NCBI GenBank assembly: GCA_010692635.1
Contig: JAAHGL010000008.1
Coordinates: forward strand, 1 to 54,808
Length of the DNA stretch: 54,808 nucleotides
Direction of reading: 5' to 3'
From: Symploca sp. SIO2C1
GTDB taxonomy: Bacteria; Cyanobacteriota; Cyanobacteriia; Cyanobacteriales; Coleofasciculaceae
The stretch's first letter is position 1, and each line of letters starts with the position of its first letter. The notes below the pieces were generated by a model, which was not told where the DNA came from, ran no database searches, and saw only the letters and a program-made list of their open reading frames with translations. Positions 1 to 8,713 of this stretch are shown here, piece by piece. The translations under genes were made by a program, and so were the position numbers.

Positions 1-1
1 G

Positions 2-67
2 TTGTTTGGAGAAATCCAACTAGGTGGGACTCCATCTAGAGGGAGAGTAGACGTAAGACGGGGTTAA
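2..67 (+). pseudogene. C-terminal tail of an OrfB/TnpB-like frame (cut by window start)
   Basis: The frame starting at base 2 reads about 21 residues, including GGTPSRGRVDVR, and stops at TAA 65-67. It lies just upstream of a hairpin typical of IS200/IS605 right ends, so I read it as the tail of a TnpB-type protein whose body lies outside the window. Only the tail is visible, so neither its activity nor its exact family can be judged. Confidence 0.4.
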
Positions 68-90
68 CCTGCAATCTACGCCAGTATCCC

Positions 91-126
91 TGAATCCCAC
101 GCGCTTTTAGCCGTGGGAGTGGGTCA
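91..126 (+). repeat. IS200/IS605-type right-end hairpin
   Basis: CCCACG (96-101) pairs with CGTGGG (112-117) around a short loop, and the sequence then reads GAGTGGGTCAA. Subterminal hairpins like this are the TnpA recognition sites of IS200/IS605 elements and overlap the region that becomes the guide-RNA scaffold of TnpB. It follows the TnpB-like tail at the expected distance. Confidence 0.55.
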
Positions 127-333
127 ATTCAAGCTCAATATCCCCAGGCAGAAATTGAGGTCTGGAGTATCGTCGCCAATAATTCTCCAGATTCTTTGGC
201 TCAACTCGAAGAATTGTTGGTATTTCGCTTCCCCTTATCAGGCATACAGAACTGTATCAATACTGGATTAAGTGCTAAGGCTTGGCGATCTCTAAAAATC
301 CGCGCACAAATAACTTATACCAATTCTCCATGA
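127..333 (+). pseudogene. Transposase relic, possibly IS630-like
   Basis: An open frame of 68 codons without a credible start ends at TGA 331-333. Its beginning (AQYPQAEIEVWS) resembles the segment before the DEHR motif of IS630 transposases. The next part (NNSPDSLAQLEELLVFR) resembles the C-terminal tail of the same family, as if the catalytic middle were deleted. This is recognition from memory of motifs. The frame could be another remnant. Confidence 0.35.
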
Positions 334-415
334 AGATGCAATTAAGACCTACCAGCGATCGCACTCAAGATCGCTTATCCTAATATCAGCCTATTGCTTC
401 CTGAAGTGCAAGATC

Positions 416-1519
416 ATGTTGAAGACTCTCAAGATAGAAAACTTTCGCGGCTTCGAGTCGTTTGAGCTTCAGCAGCTTGGTAGAGTAAATTTGCTGGTTG
501 GTGTCAATAACAGTGGCAAAACATCAATCCTGGAAGCAATTCAACTTCTCTGTTCACAGGCTAATCTTGAGCTACTTCGTGATCTAATGATTGAACGAGG
601 TGAATATTCTTGGAATGATGACAAAGAAGCTCCTGATCTTAATGTTTGTCATCTTTTTTATGGGCATGACATGGAAAAAGTTAGTACATTTTCTATATTA
701 GGGATAAATGATCATAATCAACAGAAGCTTTTTGTCTCGATAGGAGTAGATCCAATTCTTAGTCGCAAGCTTGCTGAGACTTCAGTTGATGATCCCTTAC
801 ATGAGTTAGCACAAAGGCTTTCTTTGAGTATTAATTGGACTCATGGAGACGCACTAGTATTCAGGAAACCATTTTTATCACCCAATGGAGGTCTCACTGA
901 TGACTATATTGATAGTTTACGCATAGCTAGTAAACATCCAAACCCAAGAACAAAATTAATCAGATCATTCTCCTTAACTATAGAGACGATGACTGAACTG
1001 TTCGAGCAGGTAGTATTGACAGCTGAAGAAAAACTAGTATATGAAGCACTTCAAACTATTGAACCTAGAATTGAGCGTATTGCATCGGTTGGTTATCGGA
1101 GATCTAGGTATTCTGGTTCTCGCGGTGGCTTTGTTGTGCGTCTTTCTGACAGTGAGCAACGTGTACCGATTGGTAGTTTAGGAGATGGAATATGGCGTAT
1201 GCTGGGACTTGCCCTAGCGATTGTATCTGTAAAAGGAGGAGTCCTACTTATTGATGAAATTGATACTGGTCTCCACTTTACTACTTTATCTGATATGTGG
1301 AAACTAATCTGGGAAACAGCCAAAAAACTAGATGTACAGGTTTTTGCAACTACCCATAACAGTGACTGTTGGACTAGCTTAGCTACCATTGCTACCCAGG
1401 AAGATGCAGCAGCTGATGGTATTACAATTCAACGTATAGAACCGGATAAAAAAACAAGTGTAGTCTTTACCGAAAAAGAAATTGCTATTGCAGCAGAACG
1501 GGGAATTGAGGTGCGCTGA
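416..1519 (+). CDS. AAA_21/OLD-like ATPase, first gene of a putative defence pair
   Basis: A 367-residue SMC/ABC-type ATPase of the AAA_15/AAA_21 class. Visible motifs: an N-terminal KIENFRGFESF strand, Walker A GVNNSGKTS (residues 29-37), a signature-like segment (SLGDGIWRMLG), Walker B GVLLIDEID with catalytic Glu, and a switch histidine in ATTHNSDC. The middle (about 60-230) is variable and may be the sensor or dimerisation part. The stop is 2 nt before the next gene, which encodes a TOPRIM-type protein. The ATPase + TOPRIM pairing is that of OLD, Gabija and PARIS defence systems, so an anti-phage or anti-plasmid role is inferred, not shown. The ATG at 416 places the FRGF strand correctly; no strong Shine-Dalgarno is seen. 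Flanking transposon debris fits mobile accessory DNA. Confidence 0.8.
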   Translation: MLKTLKIENFRGFESFELQQLGRVNLLVGVNNSGKTSILEAIQLLCSQANLELLRDLMIERGEYSWNDDKEAPDLNVCHLFYGHDMEKVSTFSILGINDHNQQKLFVSIGVDPILSRKLAETSVDDPLHELAQRLSLSINWTHGDALVFRKPFLSPNGGLTDDYIDSLRIASKHPNPRTKLIRSFSLTIETMTELFEQVVLTAEEKLVYEALQTIEPRIERIASVGYRRSRYSGSRGGFVVRLSDSEQRVPIGSLGDGIWRMLGLALAIVSVKGGVLLIDEIDTGLHFTTLSDMWKLIWETAKKLDVQVFATTHNSDCWTSLATIATQEDAAADGITIQRIEPDKKTSVVFTEKEIAIAAERGIEVR

Positions 1520-1521
1520 TT

Positions 1522-2169
1522 ATGGCAAAGAGACACCCCAATTTGTTGCTAGTGGAAGGTAAACAAGATAAACGAACTATACCTTATTTGATAGAAGCTA
1601 ACGGTATTAATTGGAGCACAAAAAATAACCCAATTGTCTATATTGAATCTCTTGGTGGCGAGAGAAACGTTATTGATCCGTTCCTCATTTCTACAGAATT
1701 AAAAGCATCAGGGCGTACCTCCCTAGGATTAATGGTAGATGCTGACGATAATCCATCAGGACGATGGCAGAGTGTCAGGAATTCTTGTTTACCAGCTATT
1801 CCTGATATTCCTGAACAACTGCCTGAGACAGGGTTAATTCATTGTCTGCCAAATGATGTTAAGTTTGGTGTCTGGATTATGCCAGATAATCAAATGCGAG
1901 GAATGTTGGAAACTTTCTTAGCATACCTGGTTCCAGATGGGAGTGAGCCACTTTGGGAATATGCTCAAGAAGCAGTATCCGCAGCTAAAAACAGAAACGC
2001 ACCTTTCAAGGATGTTCATCTAGATAAAGCTCACATTTTTACTTGGCTAGCTTGGCAAGACGAACCAGGAAGACAGCTACACAATGCCATCATGGAGAAA
2101 ATTCTAAATCCAGAGCATCCGAAAGCTCAGACGTTCGTAAATTGGTTCAAGAATTTGTACAACTTGTGA
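1522..2169 (+). CDS. DUF3226/TOPRIM-like protein, partner of the AAA ATPase
   Basis: A 215-residue protein with a TOPRIM-like core: a strand carrying the conserved Glu (LLLVEGKQDK, E12), then GLMVDADDN with the Asp-x-Asp pair (D73, D75) that binds metal in TOPRIM nucleases. The layout matches DUF3226, commonly encoded beside AAA_21 ATPases. It starts 2 nt after the ATPase stop, so the two are probably translationally coupled. By analogy with OLD or PARIS it may be the nuclease or effector. PARIS AriB carries a different domain (DUF4435), so I do not call this PARIS. Target and trigger are unknown. Confidence 0.75.
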   Translation: MAKRHPNLLLVEGKQDKRTIPYLIEANGINWSTKNNPIVYIESLGGERNVIDPFLISTELKASGRTSLGLMVDADDNPSGRWQSVRNSCLPAIPDIPEQLPETGLIHCLPNDVKFGVWIMPDNQMRGMLETFLAYLVPDGSEPLWEYAQEAVSAAKNRNAPFKDVHLDKAHIFTWLAWQDEPGRQLHNAIMEKILNPEHPKAQTFVNWFKNLYNL

Positions 2170-2323
2170 GTTGCAGTTGCATTTTTTCATCATCAAGACC
2201 GTAAGTTTAGCTCACAAATGGGGTAGTTTATTATAATGAACTGGTGTCAGCTTATTAACTTCGGAATTAGTTTGACATTGTTTAAATCAGTGATGGCAGA
2301 TTGGGGAGCTGAAGAAGGCAATT

Positions 2324-2631
2324 AGGGCTTGCTGTATAAGTGTGGAAGCTATGCCAGACTTGGCTTTCAATCATTTTGATGCCAAACAAGTCCAAGGTTT
2401 TTGAGCCCATCGAGACAATTTCCTTGCACCATCGTAGGGAAACACCCGCTTAAATTCGGAATATGAGGTAAAAGTAAGCAGATTTTTAAGAGCTACTTTC
2501 ACTTCAATTAATTGCCTCAAAGAGTTGTGCAGCAAGCGATAGTACACTCTTTGCTTATTACTTATTACTTATTACTTCAAAACCAGAAAATTACGACTTA
2601 TTCAGCAAGCCCTACTTATTCCGCAAGCCCC
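2324..2631 (-). mobile_element. MITE family 1, copy A (~300 bp)
   Basis: The element begins AGGGCTTGCTG, ends in two consecutive copies of the terminus (CAGCAAGCCCT and CCGCAAGCCCC), and contains the heptamer-like ATTACTT repeats. Its reverse complement is nearly identical to the element at 53640-53938. AATT flanks both sides (2320-2323 and 2632-2635), a plausible 4-bp target duplication. It has no intact transposase; a short internal frame exists only in the other copy. Confidence 0.75.
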
Positions 2632-2661
2632 AATTAGCCATTAGCCATTAACAATTAGCCA

Positions 2662-4224
2662 TTAGCCATTAGCAATTCCCAAATCCGCAGCTATGCGATG
2701 AGCACAAGCAAATCCGGAAAACGCTACTGCATTCAAACCCTGTCCAGGAAAAGTACTATCACCTACACAGTACAACCCCGGTACTGCAGTGCGATTAAAT
2801 GGCATTCCTAACAACCCCATTAACTTGCGCCTAGGAATTGGACCATAAGTCCCATCTTCTCGACCTAAAAACCGTTTATGGCTGCGTGCCGTACCTACCT
2901 CCATATAGCCTAATCCGGCATCTAAACCAGGAAAAATCTTATCTAATCTTTCAATCAAGCGTTGTGCTGCATCTTCCTTTTTCTGTTCATATTCCTTGAC
3001 AGACAATCCCTGCCAATTTGACATCCAGCTAGGAGTGAAAGTGTGGACAATATGGTAGCCTGCTGGTGCTAAATCTGGATCAAGCAGAGTAGGAATGGAA
3101 ACAAAAATTGTGCCTTCTGGGTCTTCCATTTTTTCCCAGTCTTCTAGCACAATATGGTGACATTCTGTACCTGCTGGGAAAACTGACTCTTCAACTCCCA
3201 AGTGCAAACTTAAAAAACTAGGTGACTTCTGATAACGTTGCTGCCACCTCTTTTCTTTTGCTGGCATCTTCCCTGCTGGCAACAATTTCTCGAAAGTATC
3301 CCACCGGGTAGCATTAGAGGCAATTCGCTTGGCTCGATATTCCTTACCAGTAGTGAGCTTGACACCCACTGCCTTGCCATTTTCAGTAAGAATTTCCTTA
3401 ACTCTAGCCTTATACTGAATTTGACCCCCAGCTTTCTCCAATCCCTCCACCAGTTTTTGGGCAATTTGACCTACACCGCCTTTAGGATAATTAATGCCAC
3501 CATAATGTCGGTCTGAGAATACCATCCCAGCATTAATCATTGGTGTCTTGTCAGCAGGTACAACTGACCAACAGTAGCACTCCATATCAAGAAACTTTAA
3601 TAACTGGGGGTCACTAATATACTTGCGAGCAATGTCACCGGCATTCTGAGGCAAGTACTTTACTAAACCCAAACAAGCCAGCGGATTTTGGAAAAATACC
3701 CGCATTAGATACCGGGGTTCTTCCAAAGACAGTAACTCTATCGAGTTGAGGCAGTTGAATACCTTCCAACATTCGTCATAAAACTTGCGAATACCTTCCT
3801 GTTCTTGCGGGAAGTGAGCAATTAGTTCTTGCAAAAATTTCTCATAATCTTGATGAACTTTCAGCTCCAAACCAGCAGGAAGATGATAATGAATCTGCAC
3901 AGGGTCCCGAATAGTTTCCAAGCTAACATCCACTGCTTCAAGTGCCCTAGTGAGGAGATTAGTCGTTCCCTGAGTGCCAAAGCCAAAAATCATCGATGCT
4001 CCCACATCAAAGCGATACCCTTCTCGCTCAAAATAGCCAGAACTACCACCAGGAATGATGTAGCTCTCCAGTACTAATACTTTAGCTCCTTTGGCAGCTA
4101 GTTGGGTTGCTGTCACTAGTCCTCCAATCCCAGAGCCAATAACAATAATGTCAAATACCGATGATGCTTCAGAGAGGGAATGGGATGGATGAGTCAATGA
4201 GCGAGAGTTGAACGCAGCAGTCAT
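2662..4224 (-). CDS. crtH: Carotenoid cis-trans isomerase CrtH (CRTISO)
   Basis: A 520-residue FAD-dependent enzyme of the phytoene-desaturase-like family. It isomerises poly-cis-lycopene to all-trans-lycopene. The dinucleotide-binding motif is GSGIGG (30-35), followed by the second strand VLVLES. The C-terminal FAD motif is [16 protein letters not shown], then [16 protein letters not shown], typical of CRTISO. Features such as [20 protein letters not shown] and [19 protein letters not shown] match cyanobacterial CrtH closely. The first 24 residues are non-conserved, so the true start could be slightly downstream. It is monocistronic, with mobile DNA on its 3' side. Confidence 0.9.
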   Translation of the reverse strand: MTAAFNSRSLTHPSHSLSEASSVFDIIVIGSGIGGLVTATQLAAKGAKVLVLESYIIPGGSSGYFEREGYRFDVGASMIFGFGTQGTTNLLTRALEAVDVSLETIRDPVQIHYHLPAGLELKVHQDYEKFLQELIAHFPQEQEGIRKFYDECWKVFNCLNSIELLSLEEPRYLMRVFFQNPLACLGLVKYLPQNAGDIARKYISDPQLLKFLDMECYCWSVVPADKTPMINAGMVFSDRHYGGINYPKGGVGQIAQKLVEGLEKAGGQIQYKARVKEILTENGKAVGVKLTTGKEYRAKRIASNATRWDTFEKLLPAGKMPAKEKRWQQRYQKSPSFLSLHLGVEESVFPAGTECHHIVLEDWEKMEDPEGTIFVSIPTLLDPDLAPAGYHIVHTFTPSWMSNWQGLSVKEYEQKKEDAAQRLIERLDKIFPGLDAGLGYMEVGTARSHKRFLGREDGTYGPIPRRKLMGLLGMPFNRTAVPGLYCVGDSTFPGQGLNAVAFSGFACAHRIAADLGIANG

Positions 4225-4493
4225 GAAAATACGCAGTTTTGTAGGAAATTAGCCTGACGTATCTGAGTTTAACGTTTCTTGAGCAAGATTCTAAATAAAA
4301 AGTAGGGGTCAGCTTGCGATCGCTTACTGCCCCCACCTGCCGATCCTTAATAGATGAGGAGAACACTAAAATTAAATATAGAATTATTGAAAATAAATGT
4401 CAATACCTAGCAGGATAATTGCTGAAAGAGTAGAGCTAGAAATTCCAACCAAAATTTCGCTCACCCCCCAGCCAGAACCTCAAAAGCATTATT

Positions 4494-5195
4494 ATGGTTG
4501 CTGGACTTAACTCTGTCATTCCTTCTGATCTAGCTTTTATGACTCTTCAACTCCGTGTTTATGTCCCACCCCATCCCCTGATTAAACACTGGCTAGGGGT
4601 CGCCCGTGATGTGGCAACACCTTCACCACTGTTTAAGACTGCGATTAAGGAGTTGGGACGCTGGCTAACCTACGAAGCAGTTCGTGACTGGTTACCCACG
4701 GAGGAAATGGTAATACAGACGCCTCTAGCTCCGTGCACAGTGACGATAGTAAATCCAGAGAAGCCACTAGTTGTAATACCAATTCTGCGAGCAGGATTGG
4801 GATTGTTAGAAGGAGCTCAAACTTTGTTACCTTTAGCCTCAATTTATCATCTGGGCATAGTGAGGAATGAGGAAACCCTTGAAGCCAGCTGTTACTTAAA
4901 TAAATTGCCCCAGCAATTTGATCCCCAGACACGAATATTAATTACAGATCCGATGCTAGCAACTGGTAACTCCATGATGGTGGCAATGGCAGAACTAACC
5001 AAGCGGGGTGTTGATGCGGCGATGATACGGATTGTCAGCGTTGTTGCAGCTCCACCAGCATTAAAAAAGTTAGGTACAGATTATCCAGGTTTGAACATTT
5101 ATACTGCGATGATTGACGAAGAGCTTAACTCTCAAGGCTATATTGTTCCTGGTTTAGGAGATGCAGGCGATCGCATTTTTGGCACTTCCAGTTAG
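4494..5195 (+). CDS. upp: Uracil phosphoribosyltransferase
   Basis: Converts uracil and PRPP to UMP in pyrimidine salvage. Seen: VVIPILRAGLGLLEGA (substrate/PRPP loop), the PRPP-binding signature LITDPMLATGNSM, VSVVAAPPALKKL, and the uracil-binding C-terminus DEELNSQGYIVPGLGDAGDR. It is 233 residues from the first ATG. The family normally starts near the internal Met16 (ATG 4539; MTLQLRVYVPPHPL), giving 218 residues, so 4539 may be the real start. Neither ATG has a clear Shine-Dalgarno. Confidence 0.9.
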   Translation: MVAGLNSVIPSDLAFMTLQLRVYVPPHPLIKHWLGVARDVATPSPLFKTAIKELGRWLTYEAVRDWLPTEEMVIQTPLAPCTVTIVNPEKPLVVIPILRAGLGLLEGAQTLLPLASIYHLGIVRNEETLEASCYLNKLPQQFDPQTRILITDPMLATGNSMMVAMAELTKRGVDAAMIRIVSVVAAPPALKKLGTDYPGLNIYTAMIDEELNSQGYIVPGLGDAGDRIFGTSS

Positions 5196-5258
5196 TAGGC
5201 AACAGGATCAGTCAACCGTTAATCTTGAAGTATTAATAATCAAAGGTAAAACAGAAAT

Positions 5259-5594
5259 ATGAGTCAACGGGATGGTTTTACAAGCGGATTTTTCGCTGGA
5301 GTATTATTTGGCGCCTTGGTTGGTGGAATAGCAGGAGTTCTGGTTGCTAGCCAAAAAGATAATGAAGATGAGGAGCAAGAGCAGTCTTTTCTCAATTCCA
5401 GCTTATCAAAAGCTAGAGCAATTAAGGGTAGAAAGAGTCAGATGAAGGCTGAAGAAAGTATTGAAGCAGCTCGTCGCAGCTTAGAAGATAAAATCGCCCA
5501 ACTTAATACAGCAATTGATGATGTTCGTCAACAGCTCGGTACGGTAAATGGAAATGCCACGGAAGTAAATCGGGAGAGAACACTTGATCCTTGA
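5259..5594 (+). CDS. YtxH-domain small membrane-associated protein
   Basis: 111 residues. The N-terminus has a Gly/Ala-rich hydrophobic segment (about 8-30; GFFAGVLFGALVGGIAGVLVA) typical of YtxH/DUF6052-like proteins, followed by an acidic stretch and a long charged helix (about 55-100) likely to form a coiled coil. Such proteins are often stress or envelope associated; no specific function is known here. It lies 63 bp downstream of upp on the same strand and 64 bp upstream of the dehydrogenase gene, so a loose transcription unit is possible. Confidence 0.7.
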   Translation: MSQRDGFTSGFFAGVLFGALVGGIAGVLVASQKDNEDEEQEQSFLNSSLSKARAIKGRKSQMKAEESIEAARRSLEDKIAQLNTAIDDVRQQLGTVNGNATEVNRERTLDP

Positions 5595-5658
5595 GGTGAA
5601 AAGCCTTTTCTCGATCTTAGATAAGATGAAGGATAAAAACACTCAGAGGTGATTCATC

Positions 5659-6693
5659 TTGTTAGCAGCATTACTCTACGGTCAAGAAGATTTGCGATTG
5701 GAAGAAGTTCATGTCCCCACAGCTGCTGCAGGTGAGATTGTGATTAAAGTTGGGACGGCAACAACCTGCGGTACAGATCTGAAAGTATGGCGTCGTGGTG
5801 GTCATGCCAAAATGCTGCAACTCCCTACATTATTTGGTCACGAAGCTGTCGGTGAAATTGTTTCCCTAGGAGAGGGAGTCACAGACTGGAAAATTGGCGA
5901 TCGTGTAGTTGCCAACAACTCTGCTCCCTGTATGAATTGTTTTTTCTGCCATCGCCGCGAGTATTCCTTGTGTCCCAATCTGATCTTCAACAATGGCACT
6001 TTTGCTGAGTACCTCAAAATACCGTCACCAATTGTGCAACACAACCTCTTAGCTGTACCTGATCATTTGGATAATGCTCTAGCATCAATGACAGAACCCC
6101 TCGCTTGTGTGTTGCATGGGGTAGCATGTTCTAATATCCAACCTGGTGACCGGGTAGTGGTCATCGGAGATGGTGCAATTGGTCTGATGTTCACCGCAGT
6201 AATAGCTCAGCAATCAGTCGCAGAGGTGTTTCTCTTCGGGGGTCATGAACAACGCCTGCAAATTGGGGCAAAATTAGGGGCATCTCGAACATTTAACTAC
6301 CATAATTTAAGTGATGTACCAGCATCGGTGCGAGACTTAACTGATGGTTGGGGGGCAGATATTGTAATTGAGGCAACAGGTATCCCCAGTGTTTGGGAAA
6401 CTGCGATCGCTTGTAGTCGTCCTGGTGCCACTATTAACTTATTTGGTGGCTGTCCTCGGGATACCACCATTACCGTCAGTACCGAACAACTACATTACAA
6501 TGCTCTGACCCTCAAAGGTGTCTTTCACAACACACCGACCTTTGTTCGAGAGGCTCTATCACTCTTAGCAAGTCGAGTTATACCCTTTGAACTACTCATT
6601 AGTGACTATAGACCCCTAAAGGATTTAGAGCAGGCGTTTGAAGATATGAAAAATCGTCAGGCAATTAAAGTTGCAATTCAACCAAGCCAATGA
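5659..6693 (+). CDS. Zinc-dependent medium-chain dehydrogenase
   Basis: A 344-residue MDR alcohol/polyol-dehydrogenase-type protein. The catalytic zinc site is in TTCGTDLKVWRRGGH and LFGHEAVGE; the structural zinc lobe is CMNCFFCHRREYSLC, with four cysteines in the right spacing. The Rossmann motif is VVVIGDGAIGLMF. It most resembles the sorbitol/threonine/aryl-alcohol dehydrogenase group, but the substrate cannot be read from sequence. The start codon is TTG (5659), supported by a well-placed AGAGGTG just upstream. Its stop overlaps the next gene's start as ATGA (6690-6693), implying translational coupling. Confidence 0.85.
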   Translation: MLAALLYGQEDLRLEEVHVPTAAAGEIVIKVGTATTCGTDLKVWRRGGHAKMLQLPTLFGHEAVGEIVSLGEGVTDWKIGDRVVANNSAPCMNCFFCHRREYSLCPNLIFNNGTFAEYLKIPSPIVQHNLLAVPDHLDNALASMTEPLACVLHGVACSNIQPGDRVVVIGDGAIGLMFTAVIAQQSVAEVFLFGGHEQRLQIGAKLGASRTFNYHNLSDVPASVRDLTDGWGADIVIEATGIPSVWETAIACSRPGATINLFGGCPRDTTITVSTEQLHYNALTLKGVFHNTPTFVREALSLLASRVIPFELLISDYRPLKDLEQAFEDMKNRQAIKVAIQPSQ

Positions 6694-7307
6694 AAAATAG
6701 ACAACTAAAACAAGCAAAGGCAAAAAACCCAAATAAATATTTTTTACTTTTTCCTTTTTACTTTTTTCTGTTTACCTCTGCTGCCCAAGCTCTACCGGGG
6801 GAGAGTACTGAGACAGTTGCTGCCTGGATCAATGCTCATCCTACCCTACGACCTAATGTTATTGATCGATTAAGAGTACGCAAGAGTAATACAGCTGCTC
6901 AACAGTTTACCTTTGAAGCTAGTGTGTTGCCTCCAGGTGAGCTGATTTTGGTCAAAGATCGAGGGCAAATTCGTAAGGAACGCATTACCTTCTATGATCA
7001 GATTAATGGTGTGACACCTAACCGCCTCAAAGAATCTCTAAGAGTTATTTATGGTCCAGCGATTTATCAAGACTACCAGCGAGCTAGACTAGTGTACGAT
7101 TACCCCACCCCAGAAACTGTAGATTTAGCGCGGCGGCAAGAGCGACCTCTATTGGCTGCTCAGGAGGGAGAATTACTCTTAGGAGAGCGCTATGCTTATT
7201 GGATGGAAGTAACCAATACTGACAGTGGTAAGGCTTTCTATGGACACTTAACTATTTTCCCGAAAGAATATTTGGACAAGCTAGAAACACAACTGCGCGA
7301 TCGCTAG
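6690..7307 (+). CDS. Conserved hypothetical exported protein
   Basis: 205 residues. The start ATG overlaps the dehydrogenase stop by 4 bp. A basic N-terminus is followed by an aromatic-rich hydrophobic stretch (about 18-33) and TSAAQALPGES, a likely signal peptide with cleavage after AQA. The mature part has no motif I recognise; it contains TFEASVLPPGE and a C-terminal segment YWMEVTNTDSGKAFYGHLTIFP. I recognise it only as a cyanobacterial exported protein of unknown role. Coupling to the dehydrogenase may simply reflect operon packing. Confidence 0.65.
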   Translation: MKNRQLKQAKAKNPNKYFLLFPFYFFLFTSAAQALPGESTETVAAWINAHPTLRPNVIDRLRVRKSNTAAQQFTFEASVLPPGELILVKDRGQIRKERITFYDQINGVTPNRLKESLRVIYGPAIYQDYQRARLVYDYPTPETVDLARRQERPLLAAQEGELLLGERYAYWMEVTNTDSGKAFYGHLTIFPKEYLDKLETQLRDR

Positions 7308-7346
7308 CAATAGAACGTTGATTTAGTATGCTGAAAAAGTGGGTTC

Positions 7347-7496
7347 CTCTGAAGAAACAAGGCAGGAGGCAGAACCCACCCCTAACCCCTCCCAGGAGGG
7401 GAACAGGAGGCAGGAGGGAAGAGAGTTTGGCTTGTTTCTGACCTTCGTAGGGGGTGGTGTCGCCGCCCGTGGGGCTGCTCTGAAGAAACAAGGCAG
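7347..7496 (+). repeat. Direct repeat pair around a low-complexity spacer
   Basis: CTCTGAAGAAACAAGGCAG occurs at 7347-7365 and again at 7478-7496. Between them lie GGCAGGA-type heptamers and a CCCTCCCAGGAGGGG palindrome. The rest of the 278-bp gap (7308-7585) holds CCCTACT repeats near 7550-7585. No gene is seen in it. Confidence 0.7.
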
Positions 7497-7585
7497 TCGA
7501 AATGAAAAATTTTTCACCACCTGCACCTGGTGATGAAAGTAGACTCTTCCCTGCTCCCTATTCCCTACTCCCTACTCCCTACTTT

Positions 7586-8479
7586 CTAAGAAGTAACAAC
7601 CAAAACCGATTTAATTGGTCGTTTTACTCTATCTCCATCTCGAGTAACTTTGCCATAAAAAGTTTCACCTTGGTAATAAAGAGCAGAAGAACTTCCCCCA
7701 TCTAAATTCATCGCTTCTTCAACTCCAAAACTTTTCATAAATTCAGCCAATTCTGGCAGAGATACTCCACTATTTTGGGGTAATTCGGGTTTTTGAGCCG
7801 CCATGACTAGTAAAATATCGCCCTCACGAGTAATGCCCACCGCGCTTCGTGCATTGAGCCGTTTAGTTCCCAAGGCATCACGAATAACTTTCCCGTCTTC
7901 AAAATCCAAAAAGCCTTCTTGAAATAAAGTTAGTGCCGGTAGCAAACCTGGGCCACCTCCTAGGGCATCAACTAAGATACAGTCTTCGGGAATGGCTTCA
8001 CTGTGTAGGGCAATATCATAACGAAAAGTTGACCCACAACTGTAGCGGCGAAATTCAGTCCGGTTGAGAATTTTATCTAAGTAAGACGCATTGTTAGGAT
8101 TATCCATCAGCCCTTCATTGAGCCGGGGATCTGCTACTAATTGCCTTTCTTGGACAATGTAAGATGTAGTTTTTTGGTTGTTAGGGTCAAAAAAACCGCC
8201 GTTGATTACTGCTAATGCCTGATCCTGTTGGGCAACAAAGTTTTCCAAAGAAATGAGTTGTTCAGACGAAGCAGTTTTGACGACCAAGCCACTGGAAACA
8301 GGAATCAAGAGACTGTGTACTACACTTGAATCTAGTTGATGGGACTGATAGTTAATTTCGGCTTCTGGCAGCGTTTTGGCAATTGACAAGTTGGTATGTC
8401 CTACTTCGTTCCGGAAACCTAATAACAGAGCAAATAACAAACTAGTAACCAGCAAACTTAGCCAAAATACCTTTCTCAT
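7586..8479 (-). CDS. Phosphodiester glycosidase (NAGPA-domain) family protein, membrane anchored
   Basis: About 297 residues from the chosen start. A single N-terminal membrane segment (MRKVFWLSLLVTSLLFALLL) precedes a NAGPA-type domain. Recognisable blocks: AVINGGFFDPN, DALGGGPGLLP, ARSAVGITREGDILL and the C-terminal EAMNLDGGSSSALYYQG, the family hallmark. Homologues remove GlcNAc-1-phosphodiester caps or act on cell-surface glycans; the substrate here is unknown. The frame stays open to an ATG at 8566, but those 29 extra codons lie wholly inside a repetitive palindromic element, so ATG 8479 just before the membrane helix is preferred. Confidence 0.8.
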   Translation of the reverse strand: MRKVFWLSLLVTSLLFALLLGFRNEVGHTNLSIAKTLPEAEINYQSHQLDSSVVHSLLIPVSSGLVVKTASSEQLISLENFVAQQDQALAVINGGFFDPNNQKTTSYIVQERQLVADPRLNEGLMDNPNNASYLDKILNRTEFRRYSCGSTFRYDIALHSEAIPEDCILVDALGGGPGLLPALTLFQEGFLDFEDGKVIRDALGTKRLNARSAVGITREGDILLVMAAQKPELPQNSGVSLPELAEFMKSFGVEEAMNLDGGSSSALYYQGETFYGKVTRDGDRVKRPIKSVLVVTS

Positions 8480-8586
8480 ATAGCGTTTCTCATACTTGTG
8501 AGGTACATTAGTTATTGGTTTTTGGGAATGAGGCATGGGGAATCGGGAATAGGAGATGTACCTCATGGATGCGATAATTGCTATAT
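8478..8586 (+). repeat. Palindromic repeat element, family 3, copy 1
   Basis: The ends ATATAGC and GCTATAT are inverted, as are inner GAGGTACA and TGTACCTC. The centre is a GGGAATG-type low-complexity run. A second copy lies at 24326-24643, carrying another element inside it. The element abuts the start codon of the glycosidase gene on the minus strand, so it could carry part of that gene's promoter. Confidence 0.75.
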
Positions 8587-8713
8587 CAAATTCTATTCTT
8601 CAACACTCAAAAAAGCTCTGCTACACCTTTTTTCGCTCACCCCCTCAAGCTACAATGCGATCTGGCAAAGGTTCTTGCTAGCTCACATTGAAGTTAATTC
8701 GGAAAATTAAACC

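Noticed and set aside
1093-1389. Antisense open frames inside the ATPase and other large genes (carB, leuS, tamB, pdhC)
   Set aside because: They mirror strongly supported genes on the other strand and show no motifs or ribosome-binding sites of their own.
416-2169. Calling the AAA + TOPRIM pair PARIS (AriA/AriB)
   Set aside because: The second protein fits DUF3226 rather than the DUF4435 of AriB; only the general architecture is shared.
8480-8566. N-terminal 29 codons of the phosphodiester glycosidase frame
   Set aside because: They lie wholly within a palindromic repeat element and precede a perfectly good start at the membrane helix.
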